From assembly GCA_027972325.1 (NCBI GenBank), contig JAPMOS010000332.1, positions 1-27,331 of the forward strand: a stretch of 27,331 bases of DNA, written 5' to 3'. Shown piece by piece: positions 17,222-27,331 of the stretch (position 1 is the first letter of the stretch; every line of letters begins with the position of its first letter). The position numbers and the translations under genes were made by a program. A model generated the notes under the pieces. That model worked only from the letters and a program-made list of their open reading frames with translations, made no database searches and was not told the origin of the DNA. The stretch is from Paratrimastix pyriformis (Eukaryota > Preaxostyla > Paratrimastigidae).

Positions 17222-18110
17222 GTCTCAGACACTGCGGACCCACTCAGTCTGTCGAAACACCTGGTTGTCAAATGCCTCAGGTCACAACCCTTCTTGGTTT
17301 TCCAGGGTCGAACAATGAGATGAGTGAAATGCTGTGGGGCAACAGCTGAAACTCGGTGAGGTGCTGTCATTTGGACGAATCCTGGTCACTTTCGCGGGAC
17401 AATTCGCCCGCAAGTTCGCCGCCGATCACTTCGCAAGTCTCCGTCCCCTGGCCAGTCTCTGTCTCTGACCTGCCAGATGGCAAACCTGCGACGTCGGCTC
17501 GGACGTTTGCCTTCGACCACGTGACCCATGTCGGTGCGGCGCCCGTGTTAGTGCGCGGCCCCACCAAGGCAGGTGCATCACGCCACCACTCGACCAGGGA
17601 GCGGACCCACTGATCCCTGATGAGCTGGCGGACGCACAAACACGCTCGTTCCGGCGGCACAACACGTGCGCTGTTGCAACGACGCAGACTGCTAGCCTCT
17701 CCCCACACTGGTCCCGCCACTCTTCCCCCGCTGGGAACCATCTCACGTGTTCATAGGCGGTTGCAAGGGACTATTTTTTTTTGGCGCGCACCAGTGGGAC
17801 TCCCCGGCCCCGGTAGGGCCCAGAGGCACGATGGCTCGCGAACATATGCGAGCGGTTGCAGACTCCACGTCGAACGAGGAAGCAGGACGAGAGTCACACC
17901 ATGCTTCTGGGCAATGGACTGCTGGAGGTCTTACACTCTTCGCATCCAAGGGAAACATCTCCCCTGGCCTTTTTCCACAGGATGTCCGTGCATTTTGGAT
18001 TGAGCGACGCTCCATGTACCCGACATGCCGTGGGCACCACCCGCGCGGGTAGTGGTGAGCGCGCATGACAGCCCTCGGGGGAAGGGCCTGATCAAACAAG
18101 GTCCCCCCCC
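17222..18110. other. No supported gene
   Basis: Open frames of 100-130 codons on both strands overlap each other, have no recognisable domains and look like GC-rich chance ORFs. Short C-runs at about 18102-18112 are the only other feature. Confidence 0.4.
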
Positions 18111-18154
18111 CAAAAATGGCGAGACGTGTTCTAGGGAACTGGCCCCGGGGTTGT

Positions 18155-18425
18155 CGACCCCCTCGTGACGGGGTGCTGCATGTGAACCTGGTGAAGGCTC
18201 GTTTGCAAAATGTGAGCGGTCAGGCACCGAACACACGTCCTCACCCGCGATGGAAGTGGCGCCGGCTGCTGTCGGCCACGCGCACCGGGGCACGACCCCT
18301 CGTTACGGGGTTCGGCATGTGGACTTGTGACGGACTGCGCTTTTGGCAAAATGTAGCGCCGGGTCAACGAACGCACATCCTCGTCCCCGACACGATGAGA
18401 GTGACACTGGCTGCCGTCCCCTTCC
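18155..18425. repeat. Diverged tandem pair, ~138-bp unit
   Basis: CCCCTCGTGACGGGGTGCTGCATGTG (about 18159) and CCCCTCGTTACGGGGTTCGGCATGTG (about 18296) begin two related blocks. Each then has GC(G/T)...TTTTGGCAAAATGT-like and ACG(C/A)ACATCCTC-like words. ATAACGGGGTGCGTCCCAC at about 26416, right of the DIRS element, belongs to the same word family, so the DIRS may have landed in this repeat. Confidence 0.5.
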
Positions 18426-19077
18426 CCCCTGGGACCCCCATCGGGGTGGTGGGGCCCCAAGTGAAGTCGGTGCTGACGCTGGCTCCACCCGGCGAAGGGT
18501 GGTGGGACTCAGCGCCAACGGCCGAGGGCGCTCTACAAATACCCCCGTGCAACTCTCAGCCCGGCACGAGATGTGGGGCAAGCTTGGCAGGAGCAGAAGG
18601 GAAAGTCCGTCGTCTCATCCTCTCTCCGCCCTCTTGTGTGGAACACCACGCGTGATCTCTGCGCACTCTCCCTCATCCGAGTGCGTACACCTTCCAGTCC
18701 TGCCCATCACTCCGTCTCATCCCATCCACCTCCAAGGGCCATGATGGGGGCTCCGTCCCGGGAGGGCGAGCACCCTGTCTTGGACTCATCACGATCACTC
18801 CTGCTTGGGGTCACTCTGTCCAATCACAAGCAATACGTGAGCGAACGCTCCCCGCTCGGTGCCCTTCGGGGTGGTCCTGCCTGTAGTGGGATCACACCTC
18901 ACACACGGACGCTAATTACTGAGAGCGTTTGGTTTGGCGGGCCTGTACTTATCCGCGCCCACACCACCAGGCACCGATGCTCGCACAGACCACCACTCTC
19001 ACCTGCTGGGTCAGAAACAACAAACTGAGACCATACCTAAGAGGAGACATGCTCTTCTGAGGCGGGGACACGTGCAC
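18426..19077. other. No supported gene; left flank of DIRS element
   Basis: GC-rich DNA with overlapping chance ORFs and no recognised domain. It abuts the DIRS left end at about 19078. Confidence 0.4.
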
Positions 19078-19102
19078 AGCGAGGAATCATCGAGACTCTT
19101 CT

Positions 19103-19214
19103 TCTTCCCAAACCCCAGGAAAATAGACATCACGTCAGGCAACGCAAAAGCGGCACTGACCACAAATAGAAAGAAATTCCATGTCAGCTGACACGGATAG
19201 TGTACCCTGCCCTT
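19103..19214. repeat. DIRS inverted terminal repeat, left copy
   Basis: 112 bp from TCTTCCCAAACCCC to ACCCTGCCCTT. It is the reverse complement of 26159-26270, with no difference noticed. An outer extension to 19078 is unique to this end and recurs in the internal complementary region. Confidence 0.95.
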
Positions 19215-19497
19215 GCGTAAGCACGTCCAAGGGCCGGGCACCACTCCGGAAGGTGTGGTCAGGCCCAGACGCATCCCAAAGAAAGAATGTAGATAGAAGA
19301 AAGACGAGAGAGACAAACAAAAGAGGCTTTCAAAGATTGATCACACATCGGCACAATAAAATTCAACTTCTCCTCCCCATGAGCCGCCGAAGCTCACCCC
19401 GGTAAGCATGTGTCTGCGGAGGGAAAGAGGAGGGTGGAGAAACCTCCGGCTTACCAGGTCACGCAAAAATCAGGGAAAAATACAGAGGGGCGAAGCC

Positions 19498-20038
19498 TCA
19501 GAAAAAGACCCCGGGGACGAAGCGCCTTCCGTTCACTTCTTCCCCCTCCGCAGCAGACTCCTCAGCGGAGCTCTTGCCACGGGCAGAAGAGGCGGCCGAA
19601 AAGAACTTGCGGCCGCCACGGCCACGGCCACGGCCACGAGTAGTACCCGAGAGACCATCCTCGGACCGCGCCTCGAACAGCAGAGCCTCCGCGTCCGCGC
19701 GACGAGACCCAGTGTCCACTGCGGCCGCGGTGGGTGTTCGAGACGACGACGCGCGACCCATCTTCCAGAGTGAAGAGGCGCGTAGAGGCCTTGGGGTGAT
19801 CGTAGCCTCGCTTGGCCGCGGTCAGACGCCGGTTGGCGTTGTAGACCGAGTTCCTTGCCCGGGTCCAGCGCGAGGGCTGTGTGCGGGCGAGTGTGGTGTT
19901 GTGACAGAGGGGGAAAGGTAACATGACCTGTCTCCCTCCCCACCCTTTGCTCCTCGAAATGGCAGGGAGGGCAAGGGTGGTGTCGGCAGGCTCAGGAGGT
20001 GGTGAGGCAGTGGGGCTGTAAGCCATGTGGTGCTCCAC
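19498..20038 (-). CDS. Arg/Gly-rich coding-like region beyond the internal region
   Basis: Minus-strand frames here (19562-20038 and 19498-19761) show TLEDGSRVVVSN-like and RGRGRGRGGRKFF-like stretches. Usually the internal complementary region lies close to the terminal repeat in DIRS elements; here about 850 bp separate them, and this region fills the gap. It may be a downstream accessory ORF of this DIRS lineage, an inserted sequence, or chance. The frames overlap and are not combined here. Confidence 0.35.
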
Positions 20039-20066
20039 GCCACCAGGGAGGCGGGTGGGAATATTT

Positions 20067-20183
20067 CTGGGGGTTTGGGAAGAAGAAGAGTCTCGATGAT
20101 TCCTCGCTTCAGCCTCGGAGCCTCGGCGAACGAGTAATCAATCTCGACGACCTTCATCTTCCCAAACCCCCAGGAAAATAGAC
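20067..20183. repeat. DIRS internal complementary region
   Basis: The left half (to about 20108) is the reverse complement of 19078-19118. The right half (from about 20105) is the reverse complement of about 26243-26322. The halves meet at CGCTTC, joining the two outer ends as a circle junction would. This feature defines DIRS-group elements. Confidence 0.93.
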
Positions 20184-20241
20184 AGCATGCCAAAGGAATC
20201 ACACTGCCTCCCAACTCGTGCCTGCCAAAGGGGGGGAACCC

Positions 20242-21330
20242 CTAGGGGTCCCCCTTGTCAGGTTCAGCGGTCCCCGACATTTCATGAGGTTTGCCACTGA
20301 ACCGACCCGCCAACAGTGCCTCGTCGAAGCTATCCGTGACTCCTTCCACTGTGCGACCATAGTGCATTTGGTAGGTGCTGGACCTGGAGCTCCAACGATA
20401 TCTGGTCAGAATCTGTGGCAGTGGAATGCCCAGTGCAGCGGCTTTCGACGGGGCGGCTGAGCGAATTGAATGGGCACCCCACTGCAGGGGAATGCCTGCC
20501 ACCGTCATCGTCGAACGCACGCAGTTCCGGATCCAGTCTGCCGAGATGGCTTTGCCCACCCTGCACTTCACTGAGTGATCCCGTGGAAAGACAAAGAAGG
20601 TGTCCGACACTGCCTGACCCGCAACCCGCTGGTTCCGTCGGCCGCTTGGTCAGCCACTGTTTCATGGCGCAGTGTAGGCACAGTGGGTTGTCGGGAGCCC
20701 CGACCACCTGGACCCATCGAATCTTGGTGTTGTGTGTCTCCTTCGGACACACCTTCAGCCGAACGGAGTGCTCACACCCCGGCTGGCCGAACTCAAAGCG
20801 TGAGTCGGAAAAAGAGATCGAGGTCGTGTCCATGACCCTCAACCCCGCGATCTCCAACAAGCTGGCGACTTTACCAATGAGCCGATTCTGGTCAAGGGTC
20901 GCACTCCCCTCGAGCAATTTCAAGAGGTCTGCTAGGTCCCAGATCGGACCGAGGTCTTTGCCCCAGCCGGTTTGTCCTTCCCGATGCCGGTGACGACTTG
21001 TTTCACCAGTTTGCCTTCCGGGGATAGAGGGTGGCCACTCATGGTAAAGTACATGGACAGTGCTGAGCGACGTGCCCCTGCCGAGCCCGAGCTGAGGTCC
21101 CTCTCCATGGCTTCATCCGCAATGAACGAGGCGACCTGGACCTCATTCTGGTCGGTCGCCTCCGTGATCGGAGCCAGGTCTTTGAGCGCGCACCACTCTT
21201 CATAGCGGCGAATAATGTGAGTATTTCTTCGAGGTTTTCTCTGCCAATGACCTCTGAATGAAATAACCTGCCGCTGCCGACAGCTCCGGATGCTTGGGGG
21301 CCCAAGCAGGTGCCTCTTCTGAGAGCTTTT
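20242..21330 (-). CDS. DIRS tyrosine recombinase (YR)
   Basis: Upstream part (about 21330-20940): a SAM-like DNA-binding domain (TH-IIRRYEEWCALKDLAP, then ARRSALSMYFTMSGH). Catalytic part: IAGLRVMDTTSISFSDSRF, with the first Arg of the R-K-H-R-Y set, and AHSIRSAAPSKAAALGIP, the HxxR box, then a strand ending in TYQMHYGR with a candidate nucleophile Tyr. It would integrate the circular DNA copy. It is spread over overlapping frames of the fossil element. It is the last classical gene before the internal complementary region. Confidence 0.85.
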
Positions 21331-21989
21331 TCCGGGCTGTGGGTGTGGGTATCGCGCGTCCTGGGGCAGGACCTTTCTTGCCCGGGCGAAACAGAGTTCC
21401 GTCCACGGGTGTCCCCGCGGTGTTCTGGGCATCACAGGCCCCACTCGTGGGTGCTTCCGACCGACCCGGGGGGCCACCAGGCCTCCGGGTCGTCGAAGAT
21501 CCGGGCTGGACCCATGGGGTGCAGCTGTCGGTCCTGGAACTTCCGGACGAGGGTGAGATCCGGATTGGTGAGTGTCTGCCAACCCCACTCGAGGTGTGCC
21601 CTGGCTTGCCGGACTGGGTCCCCCGACACCTGTGTCACACAACACTCCCAGTGTGGGGGCCCAATTCCCTTGAGGTTGCGTGTCGTGCCTGCCAGGAATG
21701 TGTTCTCCTGCCGGGGTAGGGTCAGGGGTGGTGCCACTGCCAGGTGCAGCATCACTGGCCACCACGGTGCCGATGTCCACACCGGGGTGAGGAGAAGAGC
21801 CTCCCCCCGCTGCTCCCTCAACCGTTCCAAGACTCTGAGGATGAGCGAGAACGGTGGGTTGATCCACGGCACTTCTGAGGCGAGGTTCTGCCGAAAGAAG
21901 TCCACTCACCGCTCCCGGTTCCTTGACCAAGGACCAGAACCGGGGGCACAGGTGGTTTCGCGCCGATGCAAAGGCGTCCACCGTCGGTT

Positions 21990-22395
21990 TCGTCCTGAGT
22001 TTCACCACCGCCCTGAAGAGGGCTGGGTGGAGCTGGTAATCTTCGGCGTCGACCCACCGCGAGAGCCTGTCCGCTCTCACGTTGTCGGTGCCGTGAATGT
22101 GCTCTGTGGTGAGGGCGATCCGGTGTGTCTGGCAGAACTCCCAGAGTTTTCTCAACCGGGTGTTGAGCTGCTGACTCTGTGACTTGAGTCTGCCGACTGA
22201 CCACACGACAGACGAATTGTCCGAGAACCAAAGTACGGACTTGCCCGTGACCTGTTCCCGGAACAGGTGGAGTGACCTGATGCCCGCTTCCAATTCGAGC
22301 GGGTTTATCGAGCTGATGTCCTGCAGGTCCGTCACTCTCCACAACTCGTGTGCTGGGGTGCCCTGCTCGATGCTCTGTGCCGGAGTCCTCAGCAC
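21990..22395 (-). CDS. DIRS RNase H domain
   Basis: Within the minus-strand frame 20932-22395, residues about 30-120 show INPLELEAGIRSL, WFSDNSSVVWSV, HIHGTDNVRADRLSRW: Glu and Asp residues of the RNase H active site plus the conserved end motif. It continues as VDAFASARNHLCPRFWS, a segment typical of DIRS and related YR retroelements after RNase H. It degrades RNA in the RNA-DNA hybrid during reverse transcription. Confidence 0.85.
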
Positions 22396-22524
22396 TGCCC
22401 CCCAGCCAATCTCGGCTGCATCTGTGGTCAGGATCAGCTGTGCTGGTGGGGTCCGAAGTGGGGTGCTGGTGGGGTACTGTGCATGTTCCCCACTCCAAGT
22501 CCCTGTGTGACTCCTCCGAAAGGG

Positions 22525-23330
22525 TCACCAGTGCATGCCATCCCCTGCGCCTTGATCGCCGTGGACAGGTCGATGTTCAGGTTGCGCAAGTACAAGCAGG
22601 CCGGGCGAATCGTCTCCCTGCATGACGACATGAACCCGATCACCGCTGCCAATGATTTGGCTTTGATGGTGGTGCACTGTTGGGTGTTGTGCGCCATCTC
22701 TCACCTTCTGTGCCTTCTCGGGTGGGAGTGAGAGTGTCATCGCTCGAGTGTCGAGGACAAACCCCAGGAACTCCAGCATTTGAACTGGTTCCACTTGGGT
22801 TTTGTCCCAGCTGATCTCGAACCCGAGTGAGAGGAGGTGACGAAGGAGTGCCAGTGTATGCAGCTTGGTCTCCTGTGGTGACCTGCCCAACACCAGTAGG
22901 TCGTCGATGTAGTGGACTACCAGGATGCCGTGTCTCCGGGCTTCCTTGATTGCCACTCTCATGGTTTCGTGAATATTCTGGGAGCCACATTCAGGCCGAA
23001 TGGGAGGGCTTGGAAGCGATATTCCGTGCCCTCCCATTCGACTCCCAGGTATTTCCGGTGAGGTGGAAAGATCGGGATGTGAAAGTACGCGTGCTTGAGG
23101 TCGATCTTGGTGGCCCACATCATGGGTTCCACCACGGCCCTCACCGTCTTCCACCCTCCATTTTGAAGGAGGGGCAGAAGATGAAGTGATTCAAGGCGGT
23201 GAGGTCCAGGATCAACCTCCATTTCCCGCCGGGCTTGGGCCGCCCAAAAATGGGAGATCTCATCCCTTTGTCCGACCCCTCCTGGATCGTTTTCAGTGCC
23301 GATATCCCAAGGGACTCCTGGACCACCGCC
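22525..23330 (-). CDS. DIRS reverse transcriptase
   Basis: Minus-strand frames 22959-25229 (its last quarter) and 22525-23154. Fingers and palm are seen: GGKWRLILDLTALNHF (about 23220), ATKIDLKHAYFHIPIFPPHR (first catalytic Asp), YRFQALPFGLNVAPRIFT, and the YIDD box with HYIDDLLVLGRS (about 22905). The thumb-side motif MLEFLGFVLDT follows. Both catalytic Asp pairs are visible. It copies the element RNA into DNA. Confidence 0.9.
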
Positions 23331-24900
23331 TCCAAGCCCAGTTTTCCTCCCCACCAAGTGGTAGGGTCCCGGGACCACGCCCCGGGTTGGGTGGGGGTCC
23401 CTTGAACGGGATGTGAAACCCTTCCGATACCACCTGTGCCACTTCTCGAGGTGGTCTGAGGGCCAACCACTCCTCGGTGCCGAGCCAGTCTGCCTGCCAG
23501 TGGGCCCCGAGGTGGGTGTTGTGCCAGCAGCCGCAGTTTGGCCTGCTCCCGGTCCCATTGAGGGTCCAGTCCGAGAAGGAAGGGGTCCCTCCCCAGGGGT
23601 TGGGACTGTCCCCCCCAGGCTGAGCCCCTGGGCCGTGTTATGGGGTGAGGCAGAGTTTCCCCTGAGGGGTGGGGGGTGAGTGGGTTCCTGAGTTGGGTGC
23701 CTGCCCTCCCGGGACTTGGCACCCTCCTCCGGTCCCGTGACGGGGTTGTGGGGAGAGCGGGGACAAAGCGAGGCGGAGAGGAGAGGGAGTGCCTGCTGGG
23801 TGGTGCGGGTGTGCTGGACAGACTGCTGCCGCCCTCCCTTGCTCTGGTCCCACTCCCGGGCCAGGTAGGTCTTGCCCTGCCATTTGATCTGGCCGTTTTG
23901 GGGGTTACTTTTATCGGCGCCACCCCAGGGGCGCCTGGTCCCCACCCCGCACCCGTACCGGAGGGGGTGGTGGGGACGCGAGTCGCTGCCTCCGCCACTG
24001 AGGTGCATGGGCTTCACCGCCAACGCTAGCGGAACGTGTGAGTGGGTGTTTCCGGGACCCTGCCGCGCAGACCTCCTGCGTGTCTCCGCTTTGGGGAATG
24101 TGACCGCCTCTGACTGTGTCTTGGTCCGTCCCGGGTTCGCAAACCCCTCGTCCAAGGTCGGCGAATCCTTCTCGGCGGCATCTGAGCAGCCCTCCACGTT
24201 CGGGGCCTTCGTGGGTGACGCTCGCCCCGTTGTGGTGACGACGCTAACCTGGGGTGTGAACTGCTGTTCCAAGTCCCCAACCTCGCAGACCTCCATGAGG
24301 GTTTCCGGTTTGCCCGACGAGATCACCTCCGCATGTGCTTTCGTCCGCTCCGTGTGCTGCCCCTCTTCGGGGTTCTCCCCGGTGAATGCCTGCCTCACCT
24401 CGGGTAATGTCCCCGTTCGGAGGGTTCCGGTGGGAAGTGTTCCCATGCCGCGAGTCTCCCCGGGTGATGTTCCCTCGGAAGATGGCTGCCTGTGAGTCGC
24501 CCCGCTGGCTGCGAGCTGTTCGCCCAGCTTCCCCGCAGGTGTTTCGGGCTCCATCGACCCGTCAGAGCCTGGACTGGACCCCCAGGCCTGTCCCGACTGC
24601 CCCACGGGTCTTGTTGCCTTGTCCTGCTCTGAGTGTGAGAGTGACTGTGCGGTAGGGCTCATACGGACTGCCCCTCCGAGTGCTGGCGACGACGCCTGCG
24701 AGGGTGCGACTGGTGCTGATGCGTCCAGAGCCGGTGGAACTGGTGCTGGTGAGGAATCACATTGATCGAGTCGTGTGGACGACAAAGACTTCAGACCAAA
24801 AGTTGTTTCCCCTTTAGCCACGGTTGTGCCGAGTGGAACACCACAAGGACTGGCTTCCCGGACCAAAGACTGGGGAGTATCGAGTAGTTCAGCATTGTGC
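23331..24900 (-). CDS. Long Pro/Ser/Thr/Gly-rich region between Gag and RT
   Basis: The middle of the 756-codon frame 22959-25229 has no recognised domain and is biased to Pro, Ser, Thr, Gly and Gln (for example PTGTLRTGTLPEVRQAF), suggesting a disordered linker or fast-evolving region joined to RT. The other frames here (23141-23998) are equally low in complexity. Many plus-strand ORFs over this span are shadows. Confidence 0.5.
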
Positions 24901-26192
24901 GGTGCGAGTTGGTGAGCAGCAGACCCTTCACCTTTTCCTTCTTGTTGATTGTAACGTGTCTCTTGGCAAGACAAAGCCCCGGAGCGAGGAAAAAGAGGGG
25001 CTGCACCCGAATTGAATGCCAATGAGCCTTCTGTGACCCCAGTTGGTTGTGGGCTCTGTGATGATAAGGCCAACGAGGTTGGTCGAAAAGCGTGCGCCAA
25101 CGGAGGACCCGAGGGTAGGCAAAATTCTGGGGACAGAAAGTGGGTTTTCTTGCGCCGTCTTGACTTTGGAATAACCCAGAGGTAGTCCGTGCTGTTTGAC
25201 TTGGTGTTTTGGAGTGCCCGTGTCCACACACAGTGTGGTAGAGGAGGCCATGGGCAGACCCGGGTTTAGTGGCTTTTTCCTGGCCTCTGTAGCAATCGTG
25301 GCTTTGTTCTTCAAAGCCTCCAGCTCGCTGGCCTCGATGATGCAGGCCTCGGGCATCTTCGTCCCGTCCTCCAGCCGGCACAGTGGGCGCCACTCGCTCC
25401 GGCGGAGGTCGCCAAGGTCCTCGTCGTCTTTGAGGGCATCCAGAGCCAGGATGCCGAGGTTTCGAGCGGCCTCGAATGAGAGCTCAGACGGCGATGATGC
25501 CGTCGAAAGGTTGGCGAGTGCTACCAGAGTCTGTAGAGGGCGCATAGCGGAGAACACCCTGCTGTAGCCCGAGCCAGCGCGCTGTCCCGTTGAGTCGCCG
25601 CCTTCCGCAGGTCTGGATCAATGAGGCGTAAGGCACTAACTGGTGGTGCAACTGCAGGATCGGCCTTGCCCTGGTCTCGAAAGTTGGGAAACGCGCGGCC
25701 GACGTGAACAACGCGAGCGAATTCCTCTTGTGTCGGAGCTTCGTGTTGAAGACGATTGAATTGCAGCCCCAGCATTTGCAAAGTCTGTGCTTCTCTTTCT
25801 GGTAAGGTTGGAGGAGTCACCACCTTTTTTAGGGGCCTCCTTCGCAAAGATGTCCGGTAACTTGACCGTTGGTTTGAAATAGATTGGTGCGAGGTATCGA
25901 AGTAATACTGTCCGGCTTCCTCTTGATCTTGATCGCTTTCACCTTCTTGTTCTTCAGGATTAGGTGCACCCAATACAGCCTCCGCTCCAGTGTCACCTTC
26001 AGGGTCAGGAGGTTGGGTTTGGGGGCCAGGGTTGGCCGGATGTTCAGGGTCAAGGGCGGGCCCTGTTGCTGCTGGGTCTGTTGTGGTTGTGTTGATTGTT
26101 GATCTGCTTGATCCATTCTTTGCCCAATAGGGATGCGTCTTGAAGCGTGCGAAACGCAAAGGGCAGGGTACACTATCCGTGTCAGCTGACAT
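24901..26192 (-). CDS. DIRS Gag-like region
   Basis: Frames 25521-26192 and 24928-25557 on minus. The first begins in the terminal repeat (MSADTDSVPCP), is acidic and Pro-rich (EEQEGESDQDQEEAG), then helical (EREAQTLQMLGLQFNRLQHEAPTQEEF in part). The second is helical and charged (LSFEAARNLGILALDALKDDED). Position upstream of RT and these properties fit a YR-retroelement Gag. No zinc knuckle was seen. Confidence 0.55.
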
Positions 26193-26270
26193 GGAATTTC
26201 TTTCTATTTGTGGTCAGTGCCGCTTTTGCGTTGCCTGACGTGATGTCTATTTTCCTGGGGTTTGGGAAGA
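26159..26270. repeat. DIRS inverted terminal repeat, right copy
   Basis: 112 bp, the upstream end in the coding direction. Its outer extension (26271-26322) recurs as reverse complement in the internal complementary region with about one mismatch. The first reading frame of the element opens just inside it. Confidence 0.95.
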
Positions 26271-26322
26271 TGAAGGTCGTCGAGAGTGATTACTCGTTCG
26301 CCGAGGCTCCGAGGCTGAAGCG

Positions 26323-26830
26323 TCCTGGCACACCAGGACAGCTGCATGATGTGTGTGTGTGTTGGATGCGGAGAAACCCAAAGGGTCCCCGCCCACCCCC
26401 TGTATTGATCAGCTCATAACGGGGTGCGTCCCACCAGTGGGGGTAACATGCGATAAACCGCCAACCAACATGGACGACACTCGCCCAGGAAGACCAGCAG
26501 CAGACGCATGGAATGGAAGGAGCGCACCTGCATGATGCTTCTGGGGCGAGCCTGTGTACCCATGCCTCCTGGTGTTCACTCTCACACCAGCATCACCACA
26601 CCAGCACCTTCAGATCGGAACCACCACACCAGCTCCATCATAGTGGGGCTTGACTTGGGGCGGTGTGATGCCCAATGTTTCATGCCTGCACCCGCATCGA
26701 CTGATGCCTTATGTGCCTGTGTCTGAATCAGCGGCAACACTCGGCACCTTTCGGGGCGACCTCGACACGCGGGGGACATCTGGAGTGTATGTCTCACCTG
26801 CTTCACCACAGGGAAGTTTTCAATAAACTG
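26323..26830. other. No supported gene; right flank of DIRS element
   Basis: A short (TG)6 run at about 26350 and CAC/CCAG-rich words (CATCACCACACCAGCACC) are present. ATAACGGGGTGCG at about 26416 resembles the repeat words at 18159 and 18296. ORFs here are short and unconvincing. Confidence 0.4.
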
Positions 26831-27017
26831 CAATTAATTCCCTGTAAAGTTTATTGGCCATACTGAACTGGGAAAAACTGAGAATAAATGAGAATAAATC
26901 GGCAATATATCGCCATAAAATTTACAGGCCATTTATTGCGCATTCAAATTCAACGACAATAAAACTGACACTTTATTGGCCAGTCAAGTCCTTGGTGGCT
27001 TTACCGGCTGTGAAAAT

Positions 27018-27205
27018 TTTACTGGCAGTTTTACCGGCCATAAAGGAGACGGAAGGAAAATATTACTGGCAGTTTTACCGGCCATCCAAAGACGGAAGAA
27101 TATATGTATTTACTGGCAGTTTTACCAGCCATACAAGGGAAAATATATTATTTACTGGCAGTTTGGGCCATACCAAAGACGTGAGGAGAATATTACTGGC
27201 AGTTG
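27018..27205. repeat. Degenerate 41-47-bp tandem repeat
   Basis: ACTGGCAGTTTTACCGGCCAT-like cores start at 27021, 27065, 27112, 27154 and 27195, separated by A-rich stretches. Related words (TTTATTGGCCA, TTTACAGGCCA) occur singly from about 26848. AT-rich and non-coding. Confidence 0.85.
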
Positions 27206-27331
27206 TCCCACAGGGCCAGGTCAGCAGAAGCTGTTGTTTCGTTATCGGGAGAAACACCAGTGCAGATGCTGGCGTCGGGCAAAGGCGAACAATGGCGGTA
27301 TAACCTGGAAGTGGAGATGTGAAAGGATGTG

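Larger units (their letters stand above)
19078..26322 (-). mobile_element. DIRS-type tyrosine-recombinase retrotransposon
   Basis: About 7.2 kb, coding strand minus. It has inverted terminal repeats (19103-19214 and 26159-26270) and an internal complementary region (20067-20183) matching both outer ends. It also has RT, RNase H and a tyrosine recombinase in that order. Both ends share AGCG, matching the join inside the internal region, as expected for circle-mediated replication and YR integration without target duplication. There is no rve integrase and no LTR pair. The terminal repeats look identical by eye, so insertion is recent. Coding blocks lie in several overlapping frames; whether it is whole is not judged here. 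No methyltransferase, which some DIRS elements carry, was seen in it. Confidence 0.92.

Noticed and set aside
17356-18744. Several ORFs of 100-180 codons in GC-rich DNA
   Set aside because: Opposite-strand frames are equally open and compositionally random; none shows motifs or a supported start.
20218-24655. Long plus-strand ORFs over the DIRS element (for example 21310-22182 and 23872-24495)
   Set aside because: They lie antisense to clear RT, RNase H and recombinase motifs and show no domain of their own.
19078-26322. Ngaro-type or PAT-type split direct repeats
   Set aside because: The repeats are inverted with an internal complementary region, which is the DIRS layout.
27018-27205. CRISPR-like alternation of conserved cores and spacers
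   Set aside because: The genome is eukaryotic, cores are imperfect, gaps are A-rich and related, and no cas genes exist.

Overview
The window is eukaryotic DNA packed with mobile and virus-derived elements. Evidence includes long microsatellites, short spliceosomal-type introns, a DIRS-type tyrosine-recombinase retrotransposon, a retroviral-like integrase and relics of a virus with S74-chaperone fibers. I see no rRNA, tRNA, bacterial operon or clear conserved host gene. The host cannot be named. Compact introns (45-65 nt), GC-rich coding and Polinton-like virus parts would suit a protist, an alga or a small-genome relative of animals or fungi, but this is a guess.

Layout. (1) 1-1230: AT-rich viral DNA with a TATA-like box, a 41-codon ORF and a fiber fragment on the plus strand. 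(2) About 1231-12752: a GC-rich unit of about 11.5 kb lying inside that fiber gene. Its left arm, read leftward, holds an integrase, an acidic ORF, a helical ORF and a Pro/Gln-rich ORF. A divergent promoter region follows, filled by a 141-bp tandem repeat with a 16-bp palindrome. Its right arm, read rightward, holds several unknown ORFs and ends in a DNA amino-methyltransferase-like gene and a hairpin. (3) 12753-16015: AT-rich viral DNA again, with a fiber C-terminus and S74 chaperone on plus, then on minus an unknown small gene and a second fiber copy. A GC-rich fragment of a packaging-type P-loop ATPase sits inside this second copy. (4) 16020-19077: repeat-rich DNA with a diverged DIRS-like terminal repeat and short duplications. 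(5) 19078-26322: a DIRS retrotransposon on minus (Gag-like region, RT, RNase H, tyrosine recombinase) with inverted terminal repeats that look identical and a textbook internal complementary region. (6) 26323-27331: non-coding DNA ending in a short degenerate tandem repeat.

The most unusual object is the 11.5-kb unit. It combines an integrase, a methyltransferase and a central palindromic satellite, yet no polymerase, capsid or reverse transcriptase is recognisable. At least seven short segments share a GTCTG...AG intron-like form across its ORFs. Virus-like parts are described here only as fossils.
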